Shown here: positions 1 to 8,610 of the stretch, piece after piece
How the letters are laid out: the number at the start of each line of letters is the position of its first letter
How positions within the stretch are numbered: the first letter of the stretch is position 1
Assembly: GCA_002179805.1 (NCBI GenBank)
Contig: NAVB01001273.1
Span: forward strand, 1 to 13,919
DNA: 13,919 nt
Source of the DNA: Acanthamoeba lenticulata
Taxonomy: Eukaryota > Discosea > Longamoebia > Acanthamoebidae
Direction of reading: 5' to 3'
Made by a program: the position numbers and the translations under genes
Notes under the pieces: generated by a model
The model's input: only the letters and a program-made list of their open reading frames with translations
What the model was told of the DNA's origin: nothing
The model's database searches: none

Positions 1-12
1 CACCACATCACA

Positions 13-28
13 GAGTGGCTTGCCACTC
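13..28. repeat. Short perfect inverted repeat downstream of the YchF gene
   Basis: GAGTGGC, two T's, then GCCACTC: a seven-base stem with a two-base loop, about 90 bases past the YchF stop on its 3' side. It could fold in the 3' UTR RNA or be a dyad binding site. No function is known to me. The rest of positions 1-118 shows no gene. Confidence 0.3.
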
Positions 29-118
29 GCGCTGACAACGGCAGGCGCAAGTGATCTGTAAAAGTGCGAACTGGGCTCCAGCTTTGCGGCACGTGGCTTG
101 GGGCAACTTCTCTTTGTA

Positions 119-2104
119 TTACTTGCGGTGATGGAAGAGGATGATATCGCCATCTTGTACGACATAGGCAGGGCCCTCAAAGCGCACCTTGCCCAGCTCC
201 TTTGCTCGTTTCTCGCCCCCTGCGGCCACAAAATCGTTGTAGGCGATTGTCTGCACCACACCAACCATGGATGAGAACACGAGCCACGAGCACTATGCAA
301 AGCTCTTTGCTCAGCTTACCTCGGCCTTGACGAAGCCCTTGGCAAAGTCCGTGTGGATCACCGCCGCAGCGTCCACCGCTGTCGTTCCCCTGGTAGGATG
401 CCACCATCAGCATCAATCAGCTCATCATGGCAATGCGAAGTTGAAGCCAACGAGTACGTACTTGGGGATATTCCAGGCGCGGGCCTCGGTCTCGCCCACG
501 GTGAAGAACTGCTGTTGCTGAAGCAGTTGGCGGGTCGCTCGGATGACCTTGGGCAGGCCCGCGTCGGTCTCCGACAGGCCGTACAGCTCCAAAAAGGACT
601 TGCGGTCTTCGGCGCTCTCCATGTTGGCCAGCTGCAGGAGAGGCCAGTTGTGGCTATCAGTGAGCGCTAGGCTATGATATGCTGCAGCGATGCGTGACGG
701 ACCTCAGCTTCGAGCTTGGCCGAGACCACGAGCACCCTCTCGTTGGGGTCTACGCCCGGTTCCTCCTTCCTGGAAGGAGCACCTTCAAGTTCAGCGGTGA
801 CGCCATGTTCATCAAGGGACAAAGTGTTGACGTACAGGACGGCCTGCTTCACCTGCTCCACCATCGCATTCCCGGTGGCTGCTTCTTCTTCCTAGTCGGA
901 AAATAAATAAATCAATAAATATAACAAATTTAAAAATAAATATAAAAATTGGAATTTAGGATGGAAAAGATCGCACACCTTGACGTTACAGCAGTAGACC
1001 ACGGGCTTGCTGTCCCCGCACCGTATCGTGGTGAGGAAGCACATCGTGTGCGAGGTTGGTCAAAGTGGAACGCACCTGGTCAAGAGCTGGAAGGCGTTGA
1101 AAGTGGGCCACTCTTCGGCCGAGATGAGCACGCTCCGCGCAGGCTGGCCCTCGTCCAACACGGCGAGAGTGCGCTTCATGAGGTCGAGTCGCTTCTCCGC
1201 GTCGGTGTCGAGTTTGGTTCGCTTCTCGAGCTTCTGAGAGGCCGTCGTGAGGGATTCGAGGTCGGCCAGGAGCAGCTCCGTGTTGATGATCTCCATGTCA
1301 CGCGCCGGGTCGACTGTGCCCTCGACGTGCGTGACCTGCTCGGACCCGTCGGCGTTGTCGAAGCAGCGCACCACCTGCAGGATCATCGAGACGTTGCGGA
1401 TGTGGGCCAGAAACTTGTTGCCCAGGCCCTCGCCCTTGGACGCGCCGGCCACGAGACCAGCGATGTCCACAAATTCCTGCCATTCCAATGGACAAGAAGC
1501 GGGTGAGAAGGTCTAGGAGCCGAGCAAAGATGGAAGGAAGCGCGGGCACCATTTGGCATGGCAGAGTGCGCTTCGAGTGGGCAATCGCCGCGAGGGTGTC
1601 GAGGCGTGGGTCGGGCACCCAAACCTTGCCCGTGTTGGGGTCAATGGTGCAGAAGGGAAAGTTTTCCGCTCGTGCCCTCTGTGGGTGAACAAGGTCAGTC
1701 ACACATCGCCGACGGACGGCGCAAGACACCACAAACGTGTGGCAGGCGGACCTACCTGGCTGCTGGTGAGCGCATTGAACAGGGTACTCTTGCCCACGTT
1801 GGGCATGCCTGAACAAAACGTTTAAAATCAACGCAGTAGCGCCGGAGCCGCACGACGAGAAAAAGATAGACGTACCGACTATGCCACACCCATTGGACGT
1901 GGTCCGGGCAACAAAGTAGGAAAGAGCCGACGCTTGGCCACTAGCGACACTGGTCTGCTTGCCAGCGGATTTTGCCGCCCATCGCCGAGCAATCAGGTTC
2001 AGCCCTCCCAGCGCACTACCAGGACGAGCTGCTGATGCCCAACGCGGTGAGGCCGCCGGAGCAAGGACACGCAAGGAAGTCCAAGAGCTCTGCCGGGCTT
2101 TCAT
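119..2104 (-). CDS. YchF/OLA1-type P-loop ATPase, probably mitochondrial (9 exons)
   Basis: Spliced exons (minus strand) are 2104-1876, 1808-1756, 1678-1550, 1476-1076, 1009-979, 891-703, 631-462, 389-320 and 250-119. All introns are GT..AG, the frame holds throughout, and the product is 467 residues. YchF/OLA1 proteins are Obg-family ribosome-associated ATPases. Seen here: G1 P-loop GMPNVGKST (77-85), G3 DIAG (141-144) followed by [15 protein letters not shown], and NVKE (279-282), which fits the family's NxxE base-recognition motif and is made only by joining exons 5 and 6. A C-terminal TGS domain ends in [25 protein letters not shown] sequence. [17 protein letters not shown] and [14 protein letters not shown] resemble bacterial YchF more than animal OLA1. 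Residues 1-70 form an extra Arg/Ser/Ala-rich leader lacking acidic residues, typical of a mitochondrial presequence; bacterial YchF is about 363 residues. The start is the first ATG in the open frame. Splice sites are inferred; the one-residue insertion at the exon 2/3 joint is the least certain. Confidence 0.9.
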
Positions 2105-2198
2105 CTTGAACAGGGAACACAAAAATAGAGGAAAAAACTTAAATGTTCGTTGTCTAATTTCAAATCATTATCTGTTGATTCTTTAAAAGGTGTAGGGG

Positions 2199-2271
2199 TC
2201 CTCGGTAGCTTAGTTGGTAGAGCGCACGGCTGTTAACCGTGAGGTCGCAGGTTCGAACCCTGCCCGGGGAG
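2199..2271 (+). tRNA. tRNA-Asn (anticodon GTT)
   Basis: A full 73-base cloverleaf without an intron. Acceptor stem TCCTCGG (2199-2205) pairs with CCGGGGA (2264-2270), with one T-G wobble and discriminator G at 2271. The anticodon loop CTGTTAA gives GTT, decoding AAC/AAU. The T arm is GCAGG-TTCGAAC-CCTGC. Internal RNA polymerase III signals are visible: an A box at TAGCTTAGTTGG and a B box at GGTTCGAACCC. CCA is not encoded, as expected for a eukaryotic gene. It sits head to head with the YchF gene, 94 bases from that gene's start codon. Confidence 0.97.
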
Positions 2272-2276
2272 CTTTC

Positions 2277-2282
2277 TTTTTT
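2277..2282 (+). terminator. Pol III T-run terminator of tRNA-Asn
   Basis: A run of six T's begins five bases after the discriminator base of the tRNA, the usual RNA polymerase III stop signal. Confidence 0.75.
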
Positions 2283-2474
2283 AGTCCGCGCCAAAAGCCG
2301 GGGAAACATGCAGGAAAATCACAATTATTCTTTTTCTCTTTGAAGGCGGCAAAAGGAAAAGGTGACCGCACGCAAGAGAAGAAGCTCAGATCAGCAACAG
2401 GGTGAGGAGTAGCGGCCAAGGTACCTCACTCGCATAGCATTTATGAAACCGCACTGAACCAGGTTCGTTTAGGG

Positions 2475-3139
2475 ATGGAGATTCGCATGAAAAGCATCAA
2501 CCCTAACAAGAACAAGGGCAAAGCGATTCAAATAAGAGAGAAGGCGCCTCCTTCAGGCCAAGAAGGTGTTTCCCAACTTTATGATGACACCTTTCCGCCT
2601 CTTCTCCAGGATGTCATTACTGGTCCGATCTCCTTGCTACTGCACTTGAGCTCCACTTTTCGTTGACATTACTGGACTGTTGTGACTCTTTGCGTCAACG
2701 CCACTGTGCAGAAGACCAATGGGCAGATATCATGGGCATGGTGAACGAGCTGTGGCGACCGATACATGAAGAGAGCTTGGCGTTGATGACCACCAACAGT
2801 TGGTGGGATTATACCGTCTTTGTTATCTATCGCCGGGTCAAGCAGGAAAAGAAGCTTGCGGCGCAGATCAACGCCGTTGCCCGCATCATCGGCGACTATT
2901 TTGACGACGTACGAACCCTTCTTGCTTCATCCTCCTCTTCCTTTTCTGGGCTTATGTAACATCACACCAACCACAACATCCAGATCAACAGGCAAAAGCT
3001 GGGCTTCAAGTTGAAGTTCAAGCAATTCAACCTACCCACCGATGAGGACGACGCTCCTCTCTTCCCCCTTTTCGAGATCGAGGTTCATTTGTCTGATCGT
3101 GGCTCAACGGGCACTTCATCCACCCCTGAGAACAACTAG
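2475..3139 (+). CDS. Golgin-7/Erf4-family protein, likely palmitoyltransferase accessory subunit (3 exons)
   Basis: Modelled exons are 2475-2622, 2712-2908 and 2984-3139, giving 166 residues. Introns are GTCCGA..GTGCAG (89 bases) and GTACGA..ATCCAG (75 bases), and phases agree. In animals and yeast this family binds and stabilises DHHC9/Erf2-type enzymes that palmitoylate Ras. Similarity lies in the order of motifs: GKAIQIREKAPPSG (15-28) against the RDYSSG-type start, FPPLLQD (40-46), WADIMGMVNELWRPI (53-67) against the F..TV..LN.LY block, and the terminal FEIEVHLSDRG against IEITIYEDRG. Human GOLGA7 is 137 residues. The protein contains no cysteine, although GOLGA7 is itself palmitoylated on two. 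The first donor (GTCCGA) is weak; a 44-base intron (2566-2609) would also keep frame but would destroy the FPPLLQD match. The family call is mine by eye; that a gene is here is more certain than its function. Confidence 0.68.
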
Positions 3140-3140
3140 C

Positions 3141-3218
3141 AGAAGAAAAAGAGGAAGAAGAAGAAGGTTGGTGCACACATTTTGTTGCTGTTGTGCGCAA
3201 GAAGAAGAAGAAGAAGAG
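3141..3218 (+). repeat. Purine-rich GAA-type microsatellites between convergent genes
   Basis: Two AGA/GAA-rich tracts (about 3141-3167 and 3200-3217) fill most of the 96 bases between the stop of the Erf4-like gene and the stop of the opposing TMEM143-like gene. The two 3' UTRs must lie here and probably overlap. No AATAAA is seen for either gene. Confidence 0.6.
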
Positions 3219-3235
3219 GCATCAATATTAATCAC

Positions 3236-5857
3236 TTAGTAGTAACTGGGGGCCGACGCGCTGGTGTAGGGGATGGCAGCGTCGCTGGGAAGGTGTGTGG
3301 TCGCAAAGATGTGGGCCCAGTGCTCGCCTAGCACGAGGGGCGCCTTCTCCGGTGGCGTCGCCACGTACTCGGCGTTGTCATCGATGTCCTCCACCTCGCG
3401 CCCTACCACGTTGTAACGTGTCATCAAACATGAGGACGTTAAAAAGAAAGCAAAAGATCAATAAAAACAAAAGCAGAGACAGTCCGCTCACCATCAGCAC
3501 GCTTGGCAAGGCCAAGGGCGAGCAATCGCGCGAGCGCGTCGTGCACGGCGAACCGGACGTGGGTCGGATGCTTGTCTCGCCTCTGGATGTCCATCATGAA
3601 TTCCTCGCATACCTGCCGTCGCATCGTCAGCATCATCGCCGATCGACGCATCAACCCCTACTGAAAGAGCACGCACCTTGTGGGCCAGCTGCGGCGTCTG
3701 CTTGCCGTATGTCCACAAGAAGAAGTACAACACGGCGCTCTGCTCGGAGGCACCGGATACCACCGCCACAGCGCGCGTTAGCCAAAGCCCACAACAATCT
3801 TCTTCATCAACAGGATGAACCTCACCTCCTTGAGTTCCTGCAGCTTCAGCTTGTCAATGAGGTACAGGAGGACGTCGCGGTCGCTCGACATTCTGTGGAG
3901 TATCACGACGTGGTTCAACACAGTACAAGGAGGACAGATGAGATGAGGAGCCGTACGCCTTGTCGTTGAGGAAGCCCAGCATGAAGCGCTGGTAATAGAT
4001 GATGCTGTAGCGGTAGGTGATGAACGTGCGCACGGCCAACGTCACAAAACTGAGCAGTGCCGCCAGGCCGAACCATGAGCTGATCTCGTCGGAGAAGTGG
4101 ATGATGAGGGTCGCGATGCCGATGGCGCCCGTCGCGGCCAGATAGACAAAGTCCATCGGCCGCACGCCCAGTTTCTTCTCCGGGAAGACAAGCTCCAAAT
4201 CGGACTGTGTGGTTCAGCCAGCCAGCCATCATAGGACGATCAGTCTTGGCGCAGGTAAGGCGGGTTGAGGGGAGGCCGAACCATGGGGATGTTGCGATAC
4301 GTGCGCAGGAAGATGCCGTGGTCGTTGACGGCCGTGGCGTGGGTCGGGTCGAGCGCGGCGACGGACAGGCGCGGGTCGCGCTTGTACATGACAACGAGCT
4401 CCTTGTAAGTGGGTTCCACGATCGTGCTCTTTCGGAAGAGCGAGCCGAGGCCGTGCTTGCGGACATCGGCGAACAGAGTGCGGCGCTGGATGATGTTGCT
4501 GTCCTCCTCCTCGGGCGCGCTCCCGCTGTCCAGCGTGCGCAGGCCCGCCGTCTCCAGATTGTGACGCTCGCGCTTACGCCCACCGCCGCGAGCCTGTCGT
4601 CGCGCTTCGTTCTCTTGGACCGTTCGAACCTGCATCACATGCCGCCACATTAAAGCGAAGGCCAATACCGCAGAGCTTCGCAGACGGGAGCGGCCGAACC
4701 TTGCCGAGGAAAGGGAAGATGCGAAGCAGGGACGGGAAACGATCGGACAGCCACGTGAAGCCGATTACCAGTAGGTGGTCGATCTTCTCGAACATGAAGT
4801 AGTCCTGGTGCGTGGTTTGATCAGTACCACTGGAGCATCGTCACAAGAGGAGAAGGAACTCGAACCTCTGTTTTGTCCATGCCGATGCCGCGACGGAAAA
4901 CCCACACGCGGTTGGATGGGATGAACGAGTTCTCGGCCTTGTCGCTGTGCGGCGCAAACCGCTCGAGATTGTCCGCCTTCTCCTGCATCTCCCTGTGCGC
5001 ACACGCGGTGAGCATACCATATGCGTCACATCGCAAAGATCTCGGTCAGTTGTACTTGTAGCGACGGAAGGGACCGGGGTCGAGCCCTTCCCAGTTGATC
5101 TCGACCGGCAGAGTGCTCAGATAGTCCTCCCGCAGCGCCCACTCCAGCTGACGTTGGCCGACCAAGCTGGTGAGCAAGCAGACACAAAGAAGGGGAGAGG
5201 GCGGGTTGGATCGAGAGTGCACCTCCTCACGCGTGACGGGCGTGTAGTTGGCCTTGAGGAGCATCTCGCGGCAGGACAGCAAGAAGCGGTCTTCCAAAGT
5301 GCTTACCTTTTCCGCCCTGAGCTCCCTGCAAAAACCGACCCAGGGTAAGGCCTTAGCGGCCGAAAGGATGAATGCAGAAGACGGTGAAGTACTCAAAGTC
5401 GTTGGGGTCAGAGTGGGGATTCAGCAAGGTGTAGTCCGCGAGCAGGCGGCGTGCTTCAGGATACTTTCGCATGGTCAGCACCAGCTCGAGCTTCTCGAGA
5501 ATTGATGTAAATATTTCTCTGCGAACGAGTAGCGACAAGTAGCAATCAGCAGAGGGGCGATGCAGGAATGGAGGAGCTCAAGGTCTACCTTTCTTTTCGT
5601 TGAGGAAGGAGGTCAAGCATGGCCCGCTTCATCTTGCGGTACGAGAAAGGCAAGTAAAACTCGGCCTCAGCCTCGACCTACGTTTGTAACACAGGTTAAC
5701 GCGGTTTGACGGGGGAGGGGGGGGGAGTTACTGAAGGGGAACGAACCTTGGGAGCCCATGAGGCCTCGCTTTTGGTGCGAATGATTTCATAAAGGCGGAA
5801 CAAGGCCCACGCCGAGAAGCCGACTACGGCAACCAGCGCGAAACCAAGCTCCCACAT
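3236..5857 (-). CDS. TMEM143-like DUF3754 membrane protein (13 exons)
   Basis: Exons (minus strand) are 5857-5747, 5677-5589, 5518-5393, 5325-5223, 5147-5056, 4992-4866, 4804-4700, 4629-4282, 4204-3957, 3892-3826, 3739-3677, 3612-3492 and 3402-3236. All phases match and the product is 588 residues. DUF3754 proteins have no established biochemical activity; human TMEM143 (about 459 residues) is reported as mitochondrial. Features seen: an N-terminal hydrophobic segment (about 4-25), FYLPFSYRKMKRAMLDLLP (44-62), VWVFRRGIGMDKTEDYF (203-219), EPTYKELVVMYKR in exon 8, LVFPEKKLG (372-380), two membrane spans (about 386-404 and 409-430), then the family's DRDVLLYLIDKLKLQELKE block. A basic, glycine-rich stretch of about 20 residues at the start of exon 8 looks like a lineage-specific insertion. 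The start is the first ATG after an in-frame stop. Exon 4 contains an unused GTAAGC donor look-alike near 5305. Confidence 0.88.
5711..5739 (+). repeat. G-rich tract (possible G-quadruplex) in intron 1 of the TMEM143-like gene
   Basis: Runs of five and nine G's separated by one A (5711-5725), with another GGGG at 5736-5739, lie on the template strand of this intron. The transcript would carry C runs instead. The sequence is compatible with quadruplex folding of the DNA. Confidence 0.45.
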
Positions 5858-6122
5858 CTTTTTTCTATGTGCGTAGAGGCAGGGAAAGTAGTGTGTAGAC
5901 GAGAACCTTTGTGTTTTATTGTAAAGAATGGACCCACACTGATTCTGGCCCTGCTCTCCCGAACAACAAGACAAGAGAACGGCGAGTCAGCGCGATCCTG
6001 GCTTCCATACCAGCGACTTTCCTTCCAGTTTTGCTGGGAACAATAAAAATTAAAAATAAAGCAAAATAACAAAACGGCGTACCTTGGTCGCTGGCTGGGG
6101 AGAAGCAAGAGGCTACCTGAAG
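5858..6122 (-). promoter_or_regulatory. Upstream region of the TMEM143-like gene with a possible 5' UTR intron
   Basis: There is no convincing gene in these 265 bases. On the minus strand an AT-rich, intron-like segment (GTACGCC at 6082 to CCCAG at 6034, 49 bases) interrupts GC-richer flanks. That fits a 5' UTR intron of the TMEM143-like gene, or a missed leader exon. A short minus-strand reading frame beginning with an ATG at 5998-5996 encodes a basic, hydrophobic, presequence-like stretch, but I could not join it in frame to exon 1. Confidence 0.35.
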
Positions 6123-6619
6123 CTAGGTGGAGGGATAGTAGTTGTCCTGTTTGTCGTCGTCATTGCCGTATTCATCCTTCTTTTTGCAGCAGGGTGGTGG
6201 GCACGGGATGAAGCAGATGCAGCACGAGGTCTCACCACCCAAGAGACTGTGTTCAACTCGAAGAGGCACGATTCCTCCCTCGTCCGCCCTGCATAAGCCA
6301 GCGGCCACCGTGAGGCAAGAGGGACGAAAGGACGAAAGGCCGAAATGCACCGTACACAAGGTTGTAGTGGCATAAAGGGTAGTCGCCTGCAAGAGCACGA
6401 TGGGCGTAGTAGAACGTCTGCTCAGGACTCGACAACCCGGTACGCTGCAGAAGCGCCCAACGGGCGGTCCGTTTAGTAAAAGATTTGTGTAGATTGAGGG
6501 AAGCAAACCTTCTCCACGACACGCTTGATTCTGTGCAACCTCACGTCATTTTTAACACGAAGGTTCAATGGGGAGCCACTGGGCAGCTCCACCTCCAAGA
6601 GCAGTCGTCCGTCCGCCAT
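6123..6619 (-). CDS. Ubiquitin-like protein with Gly-Gly followed by a Cys-rich tail (3 exons)
   Basis: Exons (minus strand) are 6619-6509, 6444-6356 and 6288-6123; introns are GTTTGC..CTGCAG and GTACGG..ATGCAG; the product is 121 residues. Residues 1-85 follow the ubiquitin fold order: strand LLLEVELPSG, strand LNLRV, helix HRIKRVVEKRTGLSSPEQ (29-46) like ubiquitin's K-helix and IPPxQ turn, strand TFYYAHRALAGDY, CHYNL in place of SDYNI, then IVPLRVEHSLLGG in place of TLHLVLRLRGG. GG falls at 84-85, exactly where mature ubiquitin ends. A tail of 36 residues follows, with six cysteines at 89, 90, 92, 96, 100 and 101, prolines between them, KKK at 102-104 and then a polar end. Such a cluster beside lysines resembles S-palmitoylated membrane anchors. 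It is not ubiquitin itself (low identity) and lacks the C-terminal CaaX-like box of UBL3/MUB. An alternative second donor two bases earlier would put exon 3 out of frame. Confidence 0.78.
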
Positions 6620-6628
6620 CTTGTCCAG

Positions 6629-6660
6629 CTGCAAGAAAACGAGGAATATGCAACTTTTTT
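6629..6660 (-). promoter_or_regulatory. Possible 5' UTR splice acceptor of the ubiquitin-like gene
   Basis: Nine bases before the start codon the minus strand reads TTTTTTTC..TTTTCTTGCAG, a strong polypyrimidine tract plus CAG ending at 6629. This suggests a 5' UTR intron. I could not fix its donor. The frame is also open upstream to an ATG at 6733, so a longer N-terminus is possible. Confidence 0.35.
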
Positions 6661-7151
6661 TTTCCTTTCTTCCTGCGCGAAGGGGCGCAGGTCGAGTTAG
6701 CCCCAAGATGGAGGAGGAAGCACGGTGCATCATATGGCCACATTATTAGCGCCTGATGTTGATGTAGTCCTTCAAGCCAGCAACCGCCGGAGACTTGTCT
6801 GTAACGTGCTTCTCTTCAGCTTCTGCTTCTTCCTAATATTCTTTGCGTTTACGTCTCACCATAAGGACTGCACTCATCTGGGGCGTGACAATCAATGTAA
6901 ATTATAATGCCATTTTTAAAAAAATGTAAACTTACATTCTTTTGTAAAGTATAAAACAAAGATCAGGATTTTTATTGGCAAGTGGCACACCGTTCGTGGC
7001 GCCAACTAAAAAGGAAGGTGCATCAGTGGTCCAAGTGTCGCTGCAGCCATCCATAATGTTGTCCCGATCATTCCGCCAAGCTGTCCGACTTTTCCCCAGC
7101 GACTCGCCCAGCCGTCAGCCCGCAGCCGCCTAAAACTACCACTGGGGCAAG
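6661..7151. promoter_or_regulatory. Divergent intergenic region between ubiquitin-like and KGG-repeat genes
   Basis: No gene is seen here. An AT-rich stretch at about 6895-6980 contains TATAAAAC (6950-6957). A palindromic TGGCGCCAA lies at 6997-7005. The region must hold the start sites of both flanking genes. Confidence 0.4.
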
Positions 7152-7159
7152 TATAAGAG
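7152..7159 (+). promoter_or_regulatory. TATA box of the KGG-repeat gene
   Basis: TATAAGAG lies 53 bases before the start codon at 7212. A start site about 30 bases downstream would leave a 5' UTR of roughly 25-30 bases. Confidence 0.6.
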
Positions 7160-7211
7160 GCGGCTGCTCCACATCTTGCATCTTCACCAGCAATACACCA
7201 GCAAGAGCGAG

Positions 7212-8313
7212 ATGTCACGTCGTCAACGGCGAGAGTACGACCTGAGGGACAGGGACGAGAGCCTTGACTACAGCGAAGGAGAGGAAGAGGAGAACTACGA
7301 CTACGGCGAGGGCCGCGGCGGAGGAGGAAAATCACGACGAGGCTTCGCGTCGATGCCCAAGGAGAAAGTGCGCGCCATCGCCTCTAAGGGTGGCCGCTCC
7401 TCCGGCCGACGTCGCCGTGATTATGAAGAGGAAGGAGAAGAAGACTATGACGAAGAGGAGCAAGGAGATGATGGTGGTGGCCGCAGAGGTAGAGGAAGCT
7501 CGCGCCAAGGTTTCGCGTCGATGCCCAAGGAGAAGGTTCGCGCCATTGCCTCCAAGGGCGGGCGCGTGTCAGGCAAGCGGCGGCGCGAAGAAACTGATCT
7601 TGGATACGACCGGTAGCCGCTGCCCTACCCAAAAACTGAACCTATAGAATGTGGTGATCTTACTGCCCTGTGTTTGTTTGTGTGCAGGGATGAGGACGAA
7701 GACCAGGGCGAGTACGAGTCGTATGGACGCCGGGACCGCGATTACGCTTTCGGCCCTGCGCGTACTGTGAGAAGGTGATCACTCCTGCTTTGTCCAGAAG
7801 TCGCACCACATGGCTCATTGTTCATGGTCATTGGTGTCTGACAGGATGTATGAGCGAGGCGAGCGGAAGCAGAGACACTCATTGAAGGAAGAAGACCAAG
7901 GTGTGGGCTATGAGGATGAAGAAGAGTCGCGCGAGGACCGCATGGGCTACTACGGCAAAGGCGCCCGAAAGGGATTCGCTACGATGCCCCGCGAGCGGGT
8001 GCGAGAGATCGCCAGCAAGGGCGGGCGTCACTCGCATGGCTTCAAGCACATGGCCAAGTACGCAGAAGGCAGCATGGACGAGATTCCAGCCGACGAGGAT
8101 GAGGACACCGGACGTGGCTACTACCGCGTAGGCTTCGCAGCTATGCCCAAGGAGCGCGTCCGTCAGATCGCAAGGAAGGGCGGTCGGCACTCGCACGGCT
8201 ATGGCGAACAGGACGAAGAGGAGACCTACGAATTAGGCGACGAGGATCGCGAACGCTATCCCATGCTCAAGCCCTCGGGCGCAAGAGCAACGCGGTCTGG
8301 GTACGCTTATTGA
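7212..8313 (+). CDS. KGG-repeat (GsiB/Con-10-type) stress protein with four repeats (3 exons)
   Basis: Exons are 7212-7612, 7688-7774 and 7845-8313; introns are GTAGCC..GTGCAG (75 bases) and GTGATC..TGACAG (70 bases); the product is 318 residues. Four copies of a 19-residue unit of form GFA-x-MP-[KR]-E-[KR]-VR-x-IA-x-KGGR occur at 44-62, 100-118, 206-224 and 259-277. This is the KGG motif of bacterial GsiB and fungal Con-10, hydrophilic proteins induced by stress, starvation or sporulation. Spacers are very acidic and Tyr/Arg-rich (for example DYEEEGEEDYDEEEQ). Repeats 1-2 share exon 1 and are followed by Ser-Gly-Arg/Lys basic runs; repeats 3-4 share exon 3 and are followed by HSHG. This pattern suggests pairwise duplication. 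The protein is probably soluble and disordered, with no signal peptide or membrane segment. The start is the first ATG after the TATA box. Role in desiccation or encystment is inference. Confidence 0.9.
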
Positions 8314-8340
8314 GGCCTTGGCTCGGGTTGCTACTGAGTG

Positions 8341-8346
8341 AATAAA
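8341..8346 (+). terminator. Polyadenylation signal of the KGG-repeat gene
   Basis: A canonical AATAAA lies 28 bases after the stop codon. Confidence 0.65.
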
Positions 8347-8377
8347 GGCTGGTGCAGCAGGCGGCTTGTTCCCTTTT

Positions 8378-8389
8378 TTTGGCGCCAAG
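8378..8389. promoter_or_regulatory. E2F-like palindrome TTTGGCGCCAAG
   Basis: Near-perfect inverted repeat matching the E2F/DP consensus (TTTSGCGC) on both strands, 222 bases before the surface-protein start and 32 bases after the KGG gene's AATAAA. A shorter core copy lies at 6997-7005. The rest of 8314-8610 is AT-rich in its middle and shows no gene or clear TATA box. Confidence 0.3.
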
Positions 8390-8610
8390 AATGGCAACAA
8401 TCAAACGAAAATCGAGGACGCCTTTTTGCATATTTTGTAATAAAAGTATTATTACACAAACTCCGCTGGCATTAATTAGCGGAAACCGCAGTGGAGGTGT
8501 CGCGCCTCACTTTCGTGGTCGGGTCCTTGATTTATTCTTCTGTTTTCTTCCCACAAGAGGCCTCCGTTGGGCAAGCTCGTAGTGACGACGACGTCGGCCG
8601 GAACAAGAAG

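Noticed and set aside
2566..2609. A 44-base intron in the Erf4-like gene in place of 2623-2711
   Set aside because: It keeps frame, but it removes the FPPLLQD segment that aligns with the family and adds about 30 residues without resemblance to it.
7006..7335. Reverse-strand 109-residue frame over the KGG promoter and exon 1
   Set aside because: It overlaps the TATA box and start of a well-supported gene and has no recognisable content.
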